Shown here: positions 61,074 through 64,000 of the stretch, one piece after another
Layout of the letters: each line of letters opens with the position of its first letter
Numbering within the stretch: position 1 is the stretch's first letter
Assembly (NCBI RefSeq): GCF_015476655.1
Contig: NZ_JABFHF010000001.1
Span: forward strand, 248,001 to 312,000
DNA: 64,000 nt
Origin: Aquiflexum lacus
Lineage (GTDB): Bacteria > Bacteroidota > Bacteroidia > Cytophagales > Cyclobacteriaceae
Reading direction: 5' to 3'
Position numbers and translations under genes: made by a program
Notes under the pieces: model-generated
What the model was told of the DNA's origin: nothing
Databases searched by the model: none
What the model saw: only the letters and a program-made list of their open reading frames with translations

Positions 61074-61161
61074 GATGAATGTTTGAAACAGAAAGGGTTT
61101 TTAACATTTGGTAAATTGTCTTGGAGAAAAAAACTTTAAATTATCTGAAAATCAAACCTCC

Positions 61162-61260
61162 ATGCAACAACTTATTGAAACCATCTTGCAATTTGGATCC
61201 TTAATCAATCAACAGATTAGAAAAACGTTCTATAAGCAGACCAACTTGCTTATTTTTTGA
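61162..61260 (+). pseudogene. N-terminal fragment of a Crp-type regulator
   Basis: 33 codons beginning MQQLIETILQFGSLINQQI, the typical first helix of Crp/Fnr regulators in Bacteroidota, followed by a stop before the cyclic-nucleotide-binding fold. Probably a decayed or truncated gene. The complete Crp-type gene at the right edge of the window has a similar position relative to the outer-membrane gene, so this may be an old duplicate. Confidence 0.35.
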
Positions 61261-61288
61261 ATTTTGGGCTTTTGTTCTAAATTAACTT

Positions 61289-62605
61289 CTACTGAAATTC
61301 TTTTAAAACCTGTATTGCGGAATCAATGGCACCATGTACTGTACCGTAATCAAAGCAGATGTTCATCGCCTCACCTGCAAAAAATATTTTGTTCCCTATA
61401 GGTTTTCTTACTATTTCCCTTGCTGATGTACCCCCGGGCTTGGTGTAGCTGTAAACACCATTGATGTAAGATTCAGCTCCCCAATCCTGAGCCAGATTAT
61501 CAATGTAGTATTTAGAAGCCTGTCCATCAAAATTAGCATCAAGCTCTTTAAGATAATTTTCTATAGCTTTTTGAGGGTTTTCGTAATACATTTCTGCTTT
61601 AATTCCCATAATTAGAGAAGCTAACAGACCTTGAGATGAAGCTTCATTTTTAGTTGGGTCAATGTAATAGCCCGCATACTTCCCATTGAATATGCTGTGA
61701 TTAAAAAACTGCTTCTCAAATTTTAGGAATAGTTTTAAGCCCTTGTCCATACCAATAAGCTCCAATGCCTTTTTCTTGTCATTTGGTAACAATGGGGCAA
61801 ACTGAATGGCATTGGATTTTAGGACGGTAATTGGAACGGTGATGATAATTTTATCAAACTCATAGCTTTGGTTTTCTTTATTGGAAACTTTAATCAACGA
61901 GTTTGTATAATCAACACTTTTAACGGGGAAGTTAAAAACAATCTCCTCCTTCAAACCCTTCACAAATCTTTCTTGAAGAAAACCATACATGGTTGTATTT
62001 TTAAACTGATAGTCCACAGGGTCAAGTTGCTGTGTCATCTTTGAAACTTCATTGACTGAAAATCTCTCTGCTTTGGTTGTAGTATCTGTTAGCACGTTTT
62101 CAATCAACTCGATAAAGTCAGAATCATTGCTGAATTGCTTTGCATAATTTAAAACCGAAACATCATTTTGCAAAGGTGTTTTGAGCTGTAATTCATTTAT
62201 GAATTGATAAAATTCTGATGGAAAATCGTCTAAAAGCAAGCCTTTGTAAAGAAATTTAATAGATTCATTTTTTTTGTCAACATAGGTGGGTGTTTTATTA
62301 TTCTTGACGATTTTGTACATTTCATTATCGTGTCCGTGTATCCACTGTGCCCCCAAGTCAATAGGACTTGAATAAAACCCTTCATTTTCAAAAATTCTAC
62401 CTCCTGCTCTATTTTTAGCCTCAAGTACAGTGACTTTATGTCCTTGTTTTTTGAGGATGTCTGCTAAATATAAGCCTGAAATACCTGCTCCAATCACTCC
62501 GATTTTTTGGCTAGGTTTCTTACCCTCCCCAAAAGTAAAACTTGGAAACATCATTGTGCATAGTCCTATTAGGGATACGTTCTTCATAAAATCTGATCTG
62601 TTCAT
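61289..62605 (-). CDS. Secreted flavin-containing amine oxidase
   Basis: 438 residues. The start is a hydrophobic export signal (SLIGLCTMMFPSFTFGEG). Then comes an FAD-binding Rossmann motif IGVIGAGISGLYLADIL with the downstream EAKNRAGGRIF, and the substrate domain PIDLGAQWIHG typical of the monoamine/polyamine oxidase family. The C-terminal FAD segment FFAGEAMNICFDYGTVHGA is intact. Its substrate is probably an amine, but this cannot be determined. It follows the outer-membrane gene on the same strand with 69 bases between. Confidence 0.88.
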   Translation of the reverse strand: MNRSDFMKNVSLIGLCTMMFPSFTFGEGKKPSQKIGVIGAGISGLYLADILKKQGHKVTVLEAKNRAGGRIFENEGFYSSPIDLGAQWIHGHDNEMYKIVKNNKTPTYVDKKNESIKFLYKGLLLDDFPSEFYQFINELQLKTPLQNDVSVLNYAKQFSNDSDFIELIENVLTDTTTKAERFSVNEVSKMTQQLDPVDYQFKNTTMYGFLQERFVKGLKEEIVFNFPVKSVDYTNSLIKVSNKENQSYEFDKIIITVPITVLKSNAIQFAPLLPNDKKKALELIGMDKGLKLFLKFEKQFFNHSIFNGKYAGYYIDPTKNEASSQGLLASLIMGIKAEMYYENPQKAIENYLKELDANFDGQASKYYIDNLAQDWGAESYINGVYSYTKPGGTSAREIVRKPIGNKIFFAGEAMNICFDYGTVHGAIDSAIQVLKEFQ

Positions 62606-62674
62606 TTTATGGCTATTGATGATCTATAAATTAAAATTCTTGATTTTTAAGACTATCGTAACGGTACCTTTCCA

Positions 62675-63340
62675 TTAAGGTGTTATTCGTAAAAAGAGAC
62701 CATAATTCTGGAAATTGCCTTGATTTTTAAAGAATTGGTTGAAGTCTGCACCTATGCCAAATTGAAATTTCTGTTTGAAGTCTAAACCTATCCTTAGAAG
62801 TTGAATACTTTGTTGATGCGCTGTAAATAAACCGAGAATATCCCTTTGAGGGCTAAAAGCTGTTCTATCAGTTAAAAGGTTTGTGCTGAAAATTAGCTGT
62901 GAAAAAATACCCCAAGTATCGTTTAGCTGCGGGGTATAGCCGACCAACCCGAGCATATTAAATGATTTGATGCTATCTAAAAGGATTGTGGGATATGTTT
63001 CAATAAATAAATCACCCTTTGTATTGGCATAACTTAGGTTTAATCCAATGGAAGGCACAAATGATTCACCTTCAAATCCTCCACCGGCAGAAATACCAAG
63101 CCAATTAGTTATTTGGTACGTCAGTTGTCCTTCAATAGAAAAGTTATTGTAAGCTTCATCTTGATAATCTATGGCAAACCTGCTTAAGGTGAAGAAGTTG
63201 AATCTACCATTGCTATCAATCTCTTTTTCCCAATAGTTAATATAATGAGTCTGCTTGTTACCTATTAGTACTTCCGTAGGGATTTGTCCAAAAGCATTGG
63301 ACACGTACATTACCAAGATTATAAATATTAAATTTTTCAT
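62675..63340 (-). CDS. Outer-membrane-type beta protein, paralogue of the 58.4 kb gene
   Basis: 221 residues with a signal peptide (FIILVMYVSNAFGQ). The C-terminal half is closely related to the 58425 gene (RIGLDFKQKFQFGIGADFNQ). The strand pattern and the aromatic-rich LFLRITP end suggest a beta barrel. It lies between the Crp-type regulator and the amine oxidase on the same strand, and probably serves the same condition. Confidence 0.75.
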   Translation of the reverse strand: MKNLIFIILVMYVSNAFGQIPTEVLIGNKQTHYINYWEKEIDSNGRFNFFTLSRFAIDYQDEAYNNFSIEGQLTYQITNWLGISAGGGFEGESFVPSIGLNLSYANTKGDLFIETYPTILLDSIKSFNMLGLVGYTPQLNDTWGIFSQLIFSTNLLTDRTAFSPQRDILGLFTAHQQSIQLLRIGLDFKQKFQFGIGADFNQFFKNQGNFQNYGLFLRITP

Positions 63341-63432
63341 GATGCACTAACTGAGTTTATTTTGTTAGTGCAAAACTATGTATGCGGTTGCTTGATAAGT
63401 TTGACCTAAATCAAAAAGTGTTTTGACTTATA

Positions 63433-64000
63433 TCAAAAAGATGGCTTTTCGTTCCTAATTCTGCTAAGGGTTTCTTGAGAAATATTGAGGTAAGAAGCGA
63501 TATTGCCCAATGATACCCTTTGGGAGAATGATGGTTCTTTCTTTAATAGATTAAAATAGCGTTCGGTTGCATTCATAAATTGAAGTTCGTCAATTCTTTG
63601 TTCTATTTGGTGAAAATAGTTGTTTTCCAGCATCTTTATATACCAAATACAGAAAGCATGATGCTTTTGCTGAAGCTTTTGAACATCAGAATATGCAATT
63701 GCATATATGATGCTGTCTTCCAAAAGTTGTATGTTTTCTCTGGCGGGTTGTTGATTGAGCAGCGAGGGTATATCTGTCGTAAAGTTGTTTTCTACTGTAA
63801 ACCAAGTGTTCCGCTCCTTACCTCTATCATCAACATAAAAATGTCTTGTCAATCCACTTTGGACAAACCAAATGTTATGACATATCATCCCCGACCTTAA
63901 TAGGAAATAATTTTTAGGCAAATCATGGTATTTAAAAACGTTACAAACATCTTCCAATACCTCTTGAGGTAAATGCCAAATATGGTTTATGGAATTTTCT
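63433..64000 (-). CDS. Crp/Fnr-type transcription regulator (5' part outside the window)
   Basis: At least 189 residues are visible and the frame is still open at the right edge (the residues before the first in-frame ATG-like codon read NSINHIWHLPQEVLEDV), so the true start lies beyond position 64000. The sensor domain has the usual NYFLLRSGMICHNIWFVQSG and the HTH is at the C-terminus (SLGNIASYLNISQETLSRIR). The effector is unknown. It is read toward the outer-membrane gene and amine oxidase, which it may control. Confidence 0.85.
   Translation of the reverse strand, partial: ENSINHIWHLPQEVLEDVCNVFKYHDLPKNYFLLRSGMICHNIWFVQSGLTRHFYVDDRGKERNTWFTVENNFTTDIPSLLNQQPARENIQLLEDSIIYAIAYSDVQKLQQKHHAFCIWYIKMLENNYFHQIEQRIDELQFMNATERYFNLLKKEPSFSQRVSLGNIASYLNISQETLSRIRNEKPSF

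Noticed and set aside
1-64000. tRNA, rRNA or CRISPR arrays
   Set aside because: No conserved tRNA T-arm sequence, rRNA segment or regularly spaced direct repeat was recognised on either strand.

Overview
The window is an AT-rich chromosomal stretch from a Bacteroidota bacterium, most likely a Cytophagales/Cyclobacteriaceae-type organism. The evidence is a SusC/SusD pair with a TlpA thioredoxin, a DUF6520-type peptide, pirin and alginate-export-type porins, FtsX/MacB-type permeases, LytTR and AraC regulators, and the near absence of Shine-Dalgarno sites. No rRNA, tRNA or CRISPR array was seen.

Region 1 (1-10.4 kb). Two small unknown genes, one with an RNA-polymerase alpha-CTD-like helix-hairpin-helix region, precede a redox/uptake locus: a Crp-type regulator, a MauE/DoxX-like membrane protein with a Cys-x-Cys motif, a secreted two-cysteine DUF6520-type peptide, and on the other strand SusD, SusC and a TlpA-like thioredoxin. 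The signal-peptide region of the TlpA gene has been invaded by intergenic-type repeat DNA without loss of the frame.

Region 2 (10.6-38.8 kb). This is a mosaic accessory region: many small unknown genes, decayed genes and repeats. It holds attC-like inverted repeats around a small cassette-like array; a GIY-YIG gene broken by a frameshift and a stop; remnants of two IS66-type elements and of a DUF5131 gene; a compact HATPase/STAS, DUF4325 and PIN-domain trio; a SMEK-domain STAND ATPase (bacterial NLR-like) split by one in-frame stop; a dispersed paralogous family of small proteins in which two of three copies share the same 5' truncation; a short ATACC...GGTAT palindromic repeat family; an accessory methionine aminopeptidase; and an Erm(F)-like 23S rRNA methyltransferase. 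It grades through a VOC/DUF1801 pair, a serine hydrolase, a MacB/FtsX permease, a lone response regulator and an acetolactate-decarboxylase-like lipoprotein.

Region 3 (38.8-50.5 kb). An AraC regulator sits opposite a cytoplasmic isochorismatase-fold hydrolase. On the minus strand a tightly packed set reads secreted isochorismatase-fold hydrolase, secreted amidohydrolase, DMT-type transporter, alginate-export-type porin, Dps, pirin, possibly GNAT. Just upstream is a very large sigma-54 activator with four to five GAF sensor domains, the obvious candidate to control the set.

Region 4 (50.5-64 kb). A TetR regulator has a perfect palindromic operator before itself and two related sites before its downstream operon (DUF2147, short-chain dehydrogenase, membrane protein). 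Then come the tail of an RND efflux pump, an acyl-carrier-like protein lacking the usual serine, an LPS-kinase-like protein, an outer-membrane barrel and a LytTR regulator. The window ends with an AraC regulator, an outer-membrane protein, DUF2798 and an orphan NqrB-like subunit, a GNAT, a flavin amine oxidase, a second outer-membrane paralogue, and a Crp-type regulator that runs off the right edge.
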